Of a stretch of DNA of 64,000 nt, positions 25,222 to 32,992 are shown one piece after another. The stretch's first letter is position 1. Each line of letters starts with the position of its first letter. This DNA comes from Deltaproteobacteria bacterium (GTDB lineage Bacteria; Desulfobacterota; GWC2-55-46). Below the pieces are notes generated by a model. That model did not search any database. It saw only the letters and a list, made by a program, of their open reading frames with translations, and was not told the DNA's origin. The stretch covers positions 1-64,000 of the forward strand of contig JABTVA010000013.1 in assembly GCA_015075075.1 (NCBI GenBank), read 5' to 3'. A program made the translations under genes and the position numbers.

Positions 25222-26682
25222 ATGGCGCTCAATGTGGTTATCGCGGCCCCTGAGGCCGTGCCTTTTGCCAAGACAGGCGGGCTTGCGGACGTTGCAGGGT
25301 CGCTTCCGGCGGCGCTCTCGCGCCTGGGCTTGAGGGTCGTCCTTTTCATGCCCTTTTACAGGCAGGTGGCGGACAAGGGCTTTGAGCTCGAGCCTACCGG
25401 CATAGAGGTCGCGGTCCCGATGGGGAGAAGGGTCGTCCGGGCAGAGGCCCTCCTGGGCCATCATCAGGGGGTGCCGGTCTATTTTATAAAAAGGGACGAG
25501 TTCTTTGACAGGACCTATCTCTACGGGACGCCCGAGGGCGACTATTTCGACAACCTTGAGAGGTACGCCTTCTTCTCAAGGGCAATCCTCGAGGTATTGA
25601 AGGCGCGTAATCTCTCCCCTGACATAATCCACTGCAACGACTGGCAGACCGGCCTCATACCGGCGTATCTCAGGGACATGTACCGGGGCGAGCCGATCTT
25701 CCGGAAGACCGCCACCGTATTTACAGTGCATAACATAGCCTACCAGGGGCAGTTCCCGGCAAACCTCTATGACGCCACGGGCCTTTCTTTCCAGTTATTC
25801 AATCCCGAGGGCCTTGAGTTCTGGGGGAGCATAAACCTCCTTAAGGCGGGCCTCGTATTCTCCGATGCCATAACGACCGTAAGCAAGGCATACAGCCGCG
25901 AGATACAGCGGCCCGAGTACGGCTACGGCCTCGACGGCGTGCTCCGTAAGCGAAAGGACTCTGTCTTCGGCATACTTAACGGAGTCGATTATTCCGAATG
26001 GGACCCGGAGAGCGACCCCGCTATCCCAGAGAACTATTCTCCTTCGGACTTGAAGGGGAAATCCGCATGCAGGAAAAAGCTCCTCAAGGCTTTTGGCCTC
26101 AAGGGGATAAAGGCAAAAACGCTCCTCATAGGCATGATAACGAGGCTCGCTGACCAGAAGGGCCTCGACATACTCTCTGAGGCCATGCCCGAGCTCATGA
26201 AGATGGATATAGCGCTCGTAATCCTGGGCTCCGGCGACAGGAGTCATCAGGAGGGCCTCAAGGAGCTCTCCGCCCGATACCCTGAGAGGCTCTCGGTCAG
26301 GATAGCCTTCGACAGCGAACTCTCGCACCTCGTCGAGGCTGGCGCTGACGCGTTCCTCATGCCTTCGAGATACGAGCCGTGCGGCCTTAACCAGATATAC
26401 AGCCTCAAATACGGCACGGTCCCCATAGTCCGCGCAACCGGCGGCCTCGACGACACTGTCCGCGGCTACCCGGATGAGGACGGGAACGGCTTCAAGTTCA
26501 AGGAGTATTCGGCCTCAGCCCTCATCGAAAAAGTGGCCGAAGCCGTCGATGTATACTCCCGCAAAAAGGAATGGACAACGCTCCAGAGGCGCGGCATGGC
26601 CGATAACTTCTCCTGGGACGATGCGGCAGCCAAATACCTTGAGGCCTATAATACCGCAAAGGCCAGACTGCACAAATCTTAA
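25222..26682 (+). CDS. glgA: Glycogen synthase
   Basis: ADP-glucose:alpha-1,4-glucan glucosyltransferase (GT5). N-terminal ADP-glucose-binding motif KTGGLADVAGSLP at residue 15; C-terminal Rossmann domain with the catalytic-type Glu in PSRYEPCGLNQIYSLKYGT near residue 375. 486 residues, normal. It is divergent from the restriction-modification pair, with a 118-base AT-rich gap. Together with glgP, otsB/otsA and galU it suggests storage and compatible-solute carbohydrate metabolism. No Shine-Dalgarno is evident. Confidence 0.95.
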   Translation: MALNVVIAAPEAVPFAKTGGLADVAGSLPAALSRLGLRVVLFMPFYRQVADKGFELEPTGIEVAVPMGRRVVRAEALLGHHQGVPVYFIKRDEFFDRTYLYGTPEGDYFDNLERYAFFSRAILEVLKARNLSPDIIHCNDWQTGLIPAYLRDMYRGEPIFRKTATVFTVHNIAYQGQFPANLYDATGLSFQLFNPEGLEFWGSINLLKAGLVFSDAITTVSKAYSREIQRPEYGYGLDGVLRKRKDSVFGILNGVDYSEWDPESDPAIPENYSPSDLKGKSACRKKLLKAFGLKGIKAKTLLIGMITRLADQKGLDILSEAMPELMKMDIALVILGSGDRSHQEGLKELSARYPERLSVRIAFDSELSHLVEAGADAFLMPSRYEPCGLNQIYSLKYGTVPIVRATGGLDDTVRGYPDEDGNGFKFKEYSASALIEKVAEAVDVYSRKKEWTTLQRRGMADNFSWDDAAAKYLEAYNTAKARLHKS

Positions 26683-26770
26683 TCACAGCAAGCCTCAAAA
26701 ACGCGCACATCCGAATCCCGCCTTTATGCAGACCCGCGAATAAGCGCGCACCCGGGCCCCAAACCTTCCG

Positions 26771-26786
26771 TGGCACCCATATTGCT
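26771..26786 (+). promoter_or_regulatory. Sigma-54 (-24/-12) promoter for the ANTAR regulator
   Basis: TGGCACCCATATTGCT has GG and GC separated by exactly 10 bases and matches the TGGCAC-N5-TTGCW consensus closely. The predicted start of transcription is about 26797, only some 3 bases before the ATG at 26800. The mRNA would be leaderless or nearly so, which agrees with the lack of a Shine-Dalgarno there. No clear NtrC binding site was identified upstream. Confidence 0.75.
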
Positions 26787-26799
26787 TTAATCAGCTGTC

Positions 26800-27381
26800 A
26801 TGAAAAGGATAGCCGTCGTGGATGATAGCGCCTCTGAAAGGATTGTCCTTAAAGGCTTCATAGAAGCGGCCGGGTTCGCGTGCGATGGCGAGGGGGCAAA
26901 CGGGCTCGAAGCCGTGGAGATATGCAGGGAGAGGCGGCCAGACCTCCTGATAATGGACCTCCGCATGCCGGTAAAGGACGGCCTCAAGGCCGCGGAAGAG
27001 ATAAACCGTATCTGCCCGACGCCCATAGTGCTCCTTACGGCGGACGAGGACGGCGAGACCGCAAGGAAGGCAGCTCTGGCCGGGGTCATGGGCTATCTCG
27101 TGAAGCCTGTGAGGGCCGAGGAGATAGCGCCAGTAGTGGAAGTGGCTGTCACGAAATTCAACGAATTGAAGGCGCTCAAGGAAGAAAACGACAGCCTCAA
27201 AAAGGCGCTTGAGGCCAGGAAGATAATCGCGAAGGCAAAGGGGCTCCTCATGGAAAAGGAGAATCTCAGCGAAAGGGATGCCTTCGGCCGTATAAGAAAG
27301 ATAAGCATGGACAAGAGAAAGGGCATGGCCGAGATAGCCGAGGTGCTTATCATGGCGCTCGAGAAGGGCGGGAAGATTTAG
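26800..27381 (+). CDS. ANTAR-domain response regulator (RNA-binding antiterminator)
   Basis: Receiver domain at residues 1-120 with acidic pair D8-D9, phospho-acceptor D53 in LLIMDLRMP, Thr in LLTADED near 81 and Lys in YLVKP near 103. A helical linker is followed by an ANTAR domain (about 130-190) with AKGLLMEKENLSERDAF. Such proteins (NasT/AmiR/GnfR type) bind paired RNA hairpins with AnnGnn hexaloops and block intrinsic termination. Three such targets follow at 28122, 30837 and 32943. Transcription is probably from the sigma-54 promoter just upstream. No partner kinase is adjacent; a GnfL-like kinase elsewhere is likely. The amidotransferase starts 2 bases after its stop. Confidence 0.93.
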   Translation: MKRIAVVDDSASERIVLKGFIEAAGFACDGEGANGLEAVEICRERRPDLLIMDLRMPVKDGLKAAEEINRICPTPIVLLTADEDGETARKAALAGVMGYLVKPVRAEEIAPVVEVAVTKFNELKALKEENDSLKKALEARKIIAKAKGLLMEKENLSERDAFGRIRKISMDKRKGMAEIAEVLIMALEKGGKI

Positions 27382-27382
27382 C

Positions 27383-28087
27383 GTGAAGAGGGCGCTTGTC
27401 ATAACGCACGTCGCCCACGAGGGCCTCGGCACATTCAGGAGGCCTCTTGAGAGGGGCTTTATCGTCGAGCGCCTCGATATTCACAGGGGCGCGGCCCTTC
27501 CGCCCAGGATAGACGGCTTCGACGCGCTTATCGTCATGGGCGGGCCCATGGGCGTATACGAGGAAGAGAAGTACCCTTTCATAAAAAAGGAATTGAGGCT
27601 CATCGAATCAGCCCTTAAGGAGAGGGTCCCTGTCCTGGGGGTCTGCCTTGGCGCGCAGCTGCTTGCTCGGGCCTCCGGAGCCAGGGTCTATAAGGGAGAT
27701 GCCAGGGAGATAGGCTGGCACAGGGTCGCCCTCGAAGACGAGGCGGCCTCCGACAGGCTCTTCATGGGCTTCCCGGACGAGTTCACGGTCTTCCAGTGGC
27801 ACGGCGATACCTTCGACGTGCCGCCGGGCGGCGTAAGACTCGCCTCCTCCGGGCTCTTCCCGAACCAGGTCGTCAAGGTCGGGCCGAACGCCTATGGCGT
27901 GCAGTTCCACTTCGAGGTCACGGAGGCGATGGTCAGGGAGTGGCTGGCCCTTAATAGCGCCGAGGTGGCCGAGGCAAGGGTGGATGCCGGGGCCGTCCTT
28001 AACGAGATGCCGTCCGTGATAGGAGAGGTCAACAGGCTCGGGAACATGCTATTTTCGAGGTTCATCCGCATGGCGGAAAAATGGTAA
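27383..28087 (+). CDS. Class I glutamine amidotransferase
   Basis: GATase1-fold protein related to the GMP-synthase amidotransferase subunit. Nucleophile Cys in GVCLGAQLLA near residue 86, His/Glu pair in GVQFHFEVTEAM near 173. These stand-alone proteins release ammonia from glutamine for an unknown acceptor or act on gamma-glutamyl compounds. Start is GTG 27383, one base after the ANTAR gene stop, so the pair is an operon under the same sigma-54 promoter, which ties it to nitrogen supply. The acceptor substrate cannot be assigned. Confidence 0.85.
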   Translation: MKRALVITHVAHEGLGTFRRPLERGFIVERLDIHRGAALPPRIDGFDALIVMGGPMGVYEEEKYPFIKKELRLIESALKERVPVLGVCLGAQLLARASGARVYKGDAREIGWHRVALEDEAASDRLFMGFPDEFTVFQWHGDTFDVPPGGVRLASSGLFPNQVVKVGPNAYGVQFHFEVTEAMVREWLALNSAEVAEARVDAGAVLNEMPSVIGEVNRLGNMLFSRFIRMAEKW

Positions 28088-28121
28088 AGGCATAGCTTTA
28101 CCGATATAAAAAAAGAAGAAC

Positions 28122-28191
28122 GGCTACAAGGGAGTGGCCATCAGGGAAAAAAGGCAACGGCGCCTTCTTACGGGAAAGGCGCCGTTTTTTT
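28122..28191 (+). promoter_or_regulatory. ANTAR-type antitermination leader of the porin gene
   Basis: P1 hairpin GGCTAC-AAGGGA-GTGGCC (28122-28139, one T-G wobble) and P2 hairpin AAGGC-AACGGC-GCCTT (28151-28166) both have six-base loops with A at position 1 and G at position 4, the ANTAR recognition pattern. The 3' half of P2 is shared with an 11-bp perfect terminator stem (28156-28166 with 28176-28186) followed by seven T. Binding of P1/P2 and terminator formation are mutually exclusive. Confidence 0.85.
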
Positions 28192-28229
28192 ATTCGGCGC
28201 AAAAATTTTGGAATGGAGGTCTTAAAGAG

Positions 28230-29321
28230 ATGGGAAAGGCATTAGTGAAGGTTCTTCTCGTAGCAGCACTCCTGGTCCCCCTGCCTGCGTGGGCCCAAGA
28301 GAAGCTCACGGCAGCGGACATCCTCAATGGCACGGAGCTGAACGGTTTCCTCTCCGCGGGGTATAACTACAACTTCAACACCCCGGGCGATCAGGCCATC
28401 GACCTCCGGCCCTTCAATGACACCCACGACAGCTTCGCGCTCGAACTGGCCCAGCTCGTATTCCACAGGGACGCCGAAGAGCCGGGGAGCGCCGGGTTCA
28501 GGCTTGACCTCAACTTCGGCTACACTGTTCCGGCTGCCATTCATTCGACCGGAGCGAACAGCTCCGACGATTTCGACATCCGCCAGGCCTATATCTCTTA
28601 CATGGCCCCAATGGGGAAGGGGCTCAAGCTCGACTTCGGCAAATTCATAACCGACCACGGCGCAGAGGTCATCGAGGGCTATGAGGGCTGGAACTGGAAC
28701 TACTCGCGCTCCTTCCTCTTCTATTTCACCATCCCATTCACGCACACGGGGCTCAGGGCAACATACGCAATAGACGACAGGATAATGCTCTCCGGCGCGA
28801 TCGTAAACGGCTGGGACAACGTGAAGGACAATAACACCGCGAAGTCGCTCCACCTCCACGCGGCGCTCTCCGTCTCGGACGAGAGCACGGTCAATGTCAA
28901 ATACATGGCCGGGCCCGAGCAGGACGACGACACCGGGAACTGGCGGCACCTCTTTAATCTCAACCTCTCGACGGCGCTCGGCAAGGCGCTCGTCATGGCC
29001 GACATCGTATACGGAAAAGAGGAGGAGGTGCCCGGCATAGGAGACAGCACGTGGAGCGGGGTGGCCGGGTACATCCGCTATCCGCTGAGTGAGAAATTAT
29101 TCCTGAACGCCCGCGCAGAGGTCTTCTCCGACGACGACGGCGCGAGGACAGGCACTGCCCAGGACCTCTGGGAGTTTACGGTCACCCCAGAGTACATCGT
29201 GAACGATAACCTCGTGGTCCGGGCCGAGTACCGCCACGACTCATCCAACAAGGAGGTATTCGACAGCGGAAGCTCCAAGCGCCAGGACACCGTGGGCGTG
29301 AACGCGATATTCCATTTCTAA
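28230..29321 (+). CDS. Outer-membrane porin, Bbp2/OmpL-like
   Basis: Beta-barrel porin of the putative porin-2 family, often found beside ammonium transporters. Signal peptide VKVLLVAALLVPLPAWA at the N-terminus, then FLSAGYNYNFNTP, IRQAYISYMAPMGKGLKLDF, FTHTGLRATYAIDDR and a C-terminal aromatic residue (AIFHF end) typical of barrel insertion. The start is ATG 28230 because GGAGGT lies 10 bases upstream; the longer open frame from 28134 runs through the terminator leader and is not translated as such. 363 residues. Controlled by the ANTAR leader upstream, so it probably admits ammonium or small nitrogen compounds under limitation (inference). Confidence 0.88.
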   Translation: MGKALVKVLLVAALLVPLPAWAQEKLTAADILNGTELNGFLSAGYNYNFNTPGDQAIDLRPFNDTHDSFALELAQLVFHRDAEEPGSAGFRLDLNFGYTVPAAIHSTGANSSDDFDIRQAYISYMAPMGKGLKLDFGKFITDHGAEVIEGYEGWNWNYSRSFLFYFTIPFTHTGLRATYAIDDRIMLSGAIVNGWDNVKDNNTAKSLHLHAALSVSDESTVNVKYMAGPEQDDDTGNWRHLFNLNLSTALGKALVMADIVYGKEEEVPGIGDSTWSGVAGYIRYPLSEKLFLNARAEVFSDDDGARTGTAQDLWEFTVTPEYIVNDNLVVRAEYRHDSSNKEVFDSGSSKRQDTVGVNAIFHF

Positions 29322-29399
29322 TTCGGAAGGAAGCCGGCAAAGACGCCCGCGCCCGCAAGGGGGCTTCAGAGATCAAAGGAGATCAGGAGGAAGTCGAAG

Positions 29400-30683
29400 A
29401 TGAAGAAACATTTGAAAACGGCTATGCCAGGGGCGGCGCTCCTTGCGCTTTTCGCCTTTACCGGAGAAGCGGCCGCCGCTGAAGCGGCGATAGACAAGGC
29501 CGACACCGCGTGGGTCCTCGTATCAACGGCCCTCGTGATGTTCATGGTCCCGGGGCTCGCGGTCTTCTACGCGGGCATGACGAGGCAGAAAAACGTGCTT
29601 TCGACCATCATGCAGAGCTTCTTCATACTCTGCTTGATAACGGTCCAGTGGGTCGTCTTCGGCTACAGCCTCTCATTCGGGCCCTCAAGCGGCTGGTCCA
29701 TAGGCGGCCTCGATTATTTCGGACTCTCGGGCGTAGGCGTCGAGCCCAGGGGGACAATACCGCACCTCCTATTCATGGCCTTCCAGGGCATGTTCGCGGC
29801 CATAACGGTCGCGCTCATAACAGGGGCCTTTGCAGAGCGGATAAAGTTTTCGGCGGTCGTCCTCTTCAGCCTCCTCTGGGCCTTCGTCGTTTACGACCCG
29901 CTTTGCCACTGGGTCTGGGGAGGCGGGTGGCTCCAATCGCTCGGGGTGCTCGATTTTGCGGGAGGCATAGTGGTCCACATAAGCTCAGGGGTATCAGCGC
30001 TCGTCGCCGCCCTCTATATAGGCAAGAGGCGGGGCTGGCCGAGGGAGCTCATGCCGCCGCATAACCTGACGCTCACGGCCATAGGCATGGGCATACTCTG
30101 GTTCGGCTGGTTCGGCTTCAACGCCGGGAGCGCCCTCGCGAGCGACGGGGGCGCGGTGACGGCCTTTGTGGCGACCAATATCGCGGCGGCTGCCGGGACA
30201 CTCGTCTGGGCCTTCATCGAATGGGCGCACAGGGGAAAGCCCACCATGCTCGGCGCTGTATCGGGGACGGTCGCGGGCCTCGGCTCAATAACGCCGGCAG
30301 CAGGGTTCGTTACGCCGATGGCTGCCCTCCTCATAGGCCTTGCCGGAGGGGTCCTCTGCTACCTGGCGGTCATAATCCTCAAGCCCAGGTTCAGGTACGA
30401 CGACACGCTCGACGTCTTCGGCATCCACGGGGTGGCTGGCACGTGGGGGACCCTTGCGACCGGGCTTTTCGCCTCAATAGGCGCAACGGGCCTCTTCTAC
30501 GGCAACCCGGCGCAGCTCATGGCCCAGGCGATCGGGGCGGGCGTTACGATCGCTCTCTCGGTCGTGGGCACCCTGGTGATACTGCAGATCGTAGACATGA
30601 CGGTCGGCATAAGGGTAACGAAGGAGGAGGAGATACAGGGCCTGGACCTTACGCAGCATGAGGAGCGGGGATACTCGCTTTAG
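29400..30683 (+). CDS. amtB: Ammonium transporter AmtB (copy 1)
   Basis: Trimeric inner-membrane ammonium channel. Signal-like first segment (ALLALFAFTGEAAAAE) then eleven predicted helices. Family motifs include [15 protein letters not shown] at residue 35, [13 protein letters not shown], the conserved FAERIKFSAVVLFSLLW, HISSGVSALVAAL with the pore His region, and DVFGIHGVAGTWG near residue 338. 427 residues. AGGAGGAAG lies upstream of ATG. It follows the porin by 78 bases and probably shares its transcript. The stop codon is fused to repeat A copy 4. Confidence 0.96.
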   Translation: MKKHLKTAMPGAALLALFAFTGEAAAAEAAIDKADTAWVLVSTALVMFMVPGLAVFYAGMTRQKNVLSTIMQSFFILCLITVQWVVFGYSLSFGPSSGWSIGGLDYFGLSGVGVEPRGTIPHLLFMAFQGMFAAITVALITGAFAERIKFSAVVLFSLLWAFVVYDPLCHWVWGGGWLQSLGVLDFAGGIVVHISSGVSALVAALYIGKRRGWPRELMPPHNLTLTAIGMGILWFGWFGFNAGSALASDGGAVTAFVATNIAAAAGTLVWAFIEWAHRGKPTMLGAVSGTVAGLGSITPAAGFVTPMAALLIGLAGGVLCYLAVIILKPRFRYDDTLDVFGIHGVAGTWGTLATGLFASIGATGLFYGNPAQLMAQAIGAGVTIALSVVGTLVILQIVDMTVGIRVTKEEEIQGLDLTQHEERGYSL

Positions 30684-30820
30684 GCTCTAAAAATTGATCT
30701 TTTCCCCGGACTCTGCGTAGTTACGGAAATAAAAATGCTCACATATTGTCATATATGCTCCGCTTTTTATTCCCGGCCTTCCTTGATGACGGGAAAAATC
30801 TCTAATTTTTAGAGTCACCT
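30681..30820. repeat. Repeat family A, copy 4
   Basis: Starts with the amtB1 stop codon (TAGGCTCTAAAAATTG) and ends CTAATTTTTAGAGTCACC. The central AATAAAAATGCTCACATAT palindrome is identical to copy 3 apart from the loop. It lies 17 bases before the first hairpin of the glnK leader. Confidence 0.9.
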
Positions 30821-30828
30821 CTGGGTAA

Positions 30829-31281
<453 letters not shown>

Positions 31282-31447
31282 GCAGGCTGCTGAAAAAGTC
31301 GTTCTCCGTCGAAGGCTACGTCGCTTGACACTCCGGCGTACACGAAAAGTACGCCTCGTTCCCAGTTCCCCCGTTCCAACGGGGGCCTCGCAGCTGGAGC
31401 TTTTTGAGCAGCCTGATTAAAAACGGAGTTTTTCAGCAAGCTGCTGG
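31282..31447. repeat. Repeat family C, copy 1
   Basis: Begins immediately after the glnK stop codon with GCAGGCTGCTGAAAAAGTC and its inverse AGCTTTTTGAGCAGCCTG ends the core near 31414; a partial tail TTTTTCAGCAAGCTGCTGG follows. An internal hairpin GGCGTAC...GTACGCC is matched in copy 2 (41168) by GGCGTAT...ATACGCC, a compensated base-pair change. Confidence 0.9.
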
Positions 31448-31477
31448 AAGAAAAAAGAGAACCTTAGGAGGAAAAAA

Positions 31478-32773
31478 ATGAAAACCGCAATTTACGTTTT
31501 TTTGGTCCTTGTTCTGCTGCCTCTCGGGGCCTCCGCCGAGGAGGCCCCGGCCATAGACACCGGAGACACGGCATGGGTGCTCGTGTCCACGGCCTTCGTG
31601 CTCCTTATGACCGCGCCGGGGCTCGCGCTCTTCTACTCGGGCCTCGTGAGGAGAAAAAACGTACTCTCTACCATCATGCAGAGCTTTGCCGCGCTCTCGA
31701 TAGTGAGCATACAGTGGGTGCTCTGGGGTTACAGCCTCGCGTTCGGGCCTGACAGCTGGGGGCTCATAGGCGGGCTCGAGCTCATCGGCCTCAAGGGCGT
31801 CGGGCCCGAGCCGGGCGGCTACGCGGCTACCATACCCCATCAGGCGTTCATGCTCTTCCAGATGATGTTCGCGGTCATAACCGTCGCCATAATAACCGGC
31901 GCAATCGCGGAGAGGATGAAGTTTTCGGCTTTCATAGCCTTCGCGGTCCTCTGGACGACATTCGTCTACGACCCGCTCGCGCACTGGGTCTGGGGCGGCG
32001 GCTGGATAGGGAAGATGGGGGCGCTGGATTTCGCGGGCGGCACCGTCGTTCACATAAGTTCAGGGGTGGCCGCGCTTGCCGCGGCGCTGGTAACCGGGAG
32101 GAGAAGGGGCTACGGGACAGACCTCATGCTCCCGCATAACCTTCCGCTCACGCTAATCGGGGCCGGGCTCCTGTGGTTCGGCTGGTTCGGCTTCAACGCG
32201 GGCAGCGCCCTCGGCGCGAACGGGCTTGCCGCCACAGCCTTCATGGTCACTAACACTGCGGCGGCTGCAGCCGCGCTCTCATGGACAGCGGTCGAGTGGC
32301 TACACAGGGGAAAGCCCACGCTCCTGGGCCTTGCATCCGGCATAGTGGCCGGGCTTGTGGCCATAACGCCTGCAGCGGGCTTTGTGGGGCCGGTCTCCTC
32401 GATACTCCTGGGCCTGGCCGCGGGCGCGGTCTGCTATTTTGCGGTTGCGTGGCTTAAGCCCCTTCTCGGATACGACGACTCGCTCGACGCCTTCGGCATC
32501 CACGGCGTCGGCGGCGTCTGGGGAGCCGTAGCGACAGGCCTCTTTGCCTCGACCGCCGTGAACGCGGCCGGCGCAGACGGCCTGTTTTTCGGAGGGGCCG
32601 GGCTCCTTTGGAAGCAGCTCGTTGCGATCGGCGCGAGCGCGGCCTATGCCTTCGTCCTCACCCTTATAATCCTGAAGGCAATCGACTGGACGATCGGCCT
32701 CAGGGTCGCGGACGAGGACGAGGTGCAGGGGCTCGATATTACCCAGCACAGCGAGAGCGGATATTCGCTTTAG
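31478..32773 (+). CDS. amtB: Ammonium transporter AmtB (copy 2)
   Basis: Second ammonium channel paralogue, 431 residues, with signal segment [63 protein letters not shown], the [13 protein letters not shown] pore region and [13 protein letters not shown]. It is clearly similar to copy 1 but diverged along its whole length, so this is an old duplication. TTAGGAGG lies upstream of ATG 31478. The stop codon TAG is the first three bases of repeat A copy 5. Confidence 0.96.
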   Translation: MKTAIYVFLVLVLLPLGASAEEAPAIDTGDTAWVLVSTAFVLLMTAPGLALFYSGLVRRKNVLSTIMQSFAALSIVSIQWVLWGYSLAFGPDSWGLIGGLELIGLKGVGPEPGGYAATIPHQAFMLFQMMFAVITVAIITGAIAERMKFSAFIAFAVLWTTFVYDPLAHWVWGGGWIGKMGALDFAGGTVVHISSGVAALAAALVTGRRRGYGTDLMLPHNLPLTLIGAGLLWFGWFGFNAGSALGANGLAATAFMVTNTAAAAAALSWTAVEWLHRGKPTLLGLASGIVAGLVAITPAAGFVGPVSSILLGLAAGAVCYFAVAWLKPLLGYDDSLDAFGIHGVGGVWGAVATGLFASTAVNAAGADGLFFGGAGLLWKQLVAIGASAAYAFVLTLIILKAIDWTIGLRVADEDEVQGLDITQHSESGYSL

Positions 32774-32920
32774 GCAATCTCTAAAAATTGATCTTTTCCC
32801 CGGACTCTGCGTAGTTACTGGAAAAGCGTGAAAAATCTCACATATTGTCATATATGCTCCGCTTTTTATTCCAGCCTTCCTGATTGCGGAAAATCTCAAA
32901 TTTTTAGAGCTTGCCTTTAA
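32771..32920. repeat. Repeat family A, copy 5
   Basis: Begins TAGGCAATCTCTAAAAATTG, its first three bases being the amtB2 stop codon, and ends CAAATTTTTAGAGCTTGCC. The left half of the centre is degraded (GCGTGAAAAATCTCACATAT replaces the usual AATAAAAATGCTC). It ends 22 bases before the P2 hairpin of the nirB leader, where a P1 hairpin would be expected. Confidence 0.88.
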
Positions 32921-32942
32921 ACGGTCCTGCAACAAAAAACTC

Positions 32943-32978
32943 AAGGCAAAGGCGCCTTCCGCAGGCGCCTTTGTGTTT
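32943..32978 (+). promoter_or_regulatory. ANTAR-type leader of nirB (P2 only)
   Basis: P2 hairpin AAGGC-AAAGGC-GCCTT (32943-32958) has the A1/G4 six-base loop, and overlaps a perfect 9-bp terminator stem AAAGGCGCC / GGCGCCTTT (32948-32956 with 32964-32972) followed by a weak GTGTTT tract. No matching P1 hairpin could be found upstream; repeat A copy 5 occupies that position. Regulation may therefore be impaired. Confidence 0.7.
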
Positions 32979-32992
32979 CAAGGGAGGCTCAC

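Noticed and set aside
26683..26770. NtrC operator upstream of the sigma-54 promoter
   Set aside because: Only loosely spaced TGC/GCA half-sites were visible; not strong enough to annotate.
28083..28104. GGTAAAG-GCATAG-CTTTACC hairpin as an extra ANTAR site
   Set aside because: The stem is good, but the loop lacks the A1/G4 pattern; it also spans the amidotransferase stop codon.
28134..28229. N-terminal extension of the porin
   Set aside because: It runs through the antiterminator hairpins; the Shine-Dalgarno and signal peptide start at 28230.
29322..29399. Possible ANTAR hairpins directly before amtB1
   Set aside because: GCCC-GCAAGG-GGGC forms, but the loop lacks A at position 1 and there is no terminator.
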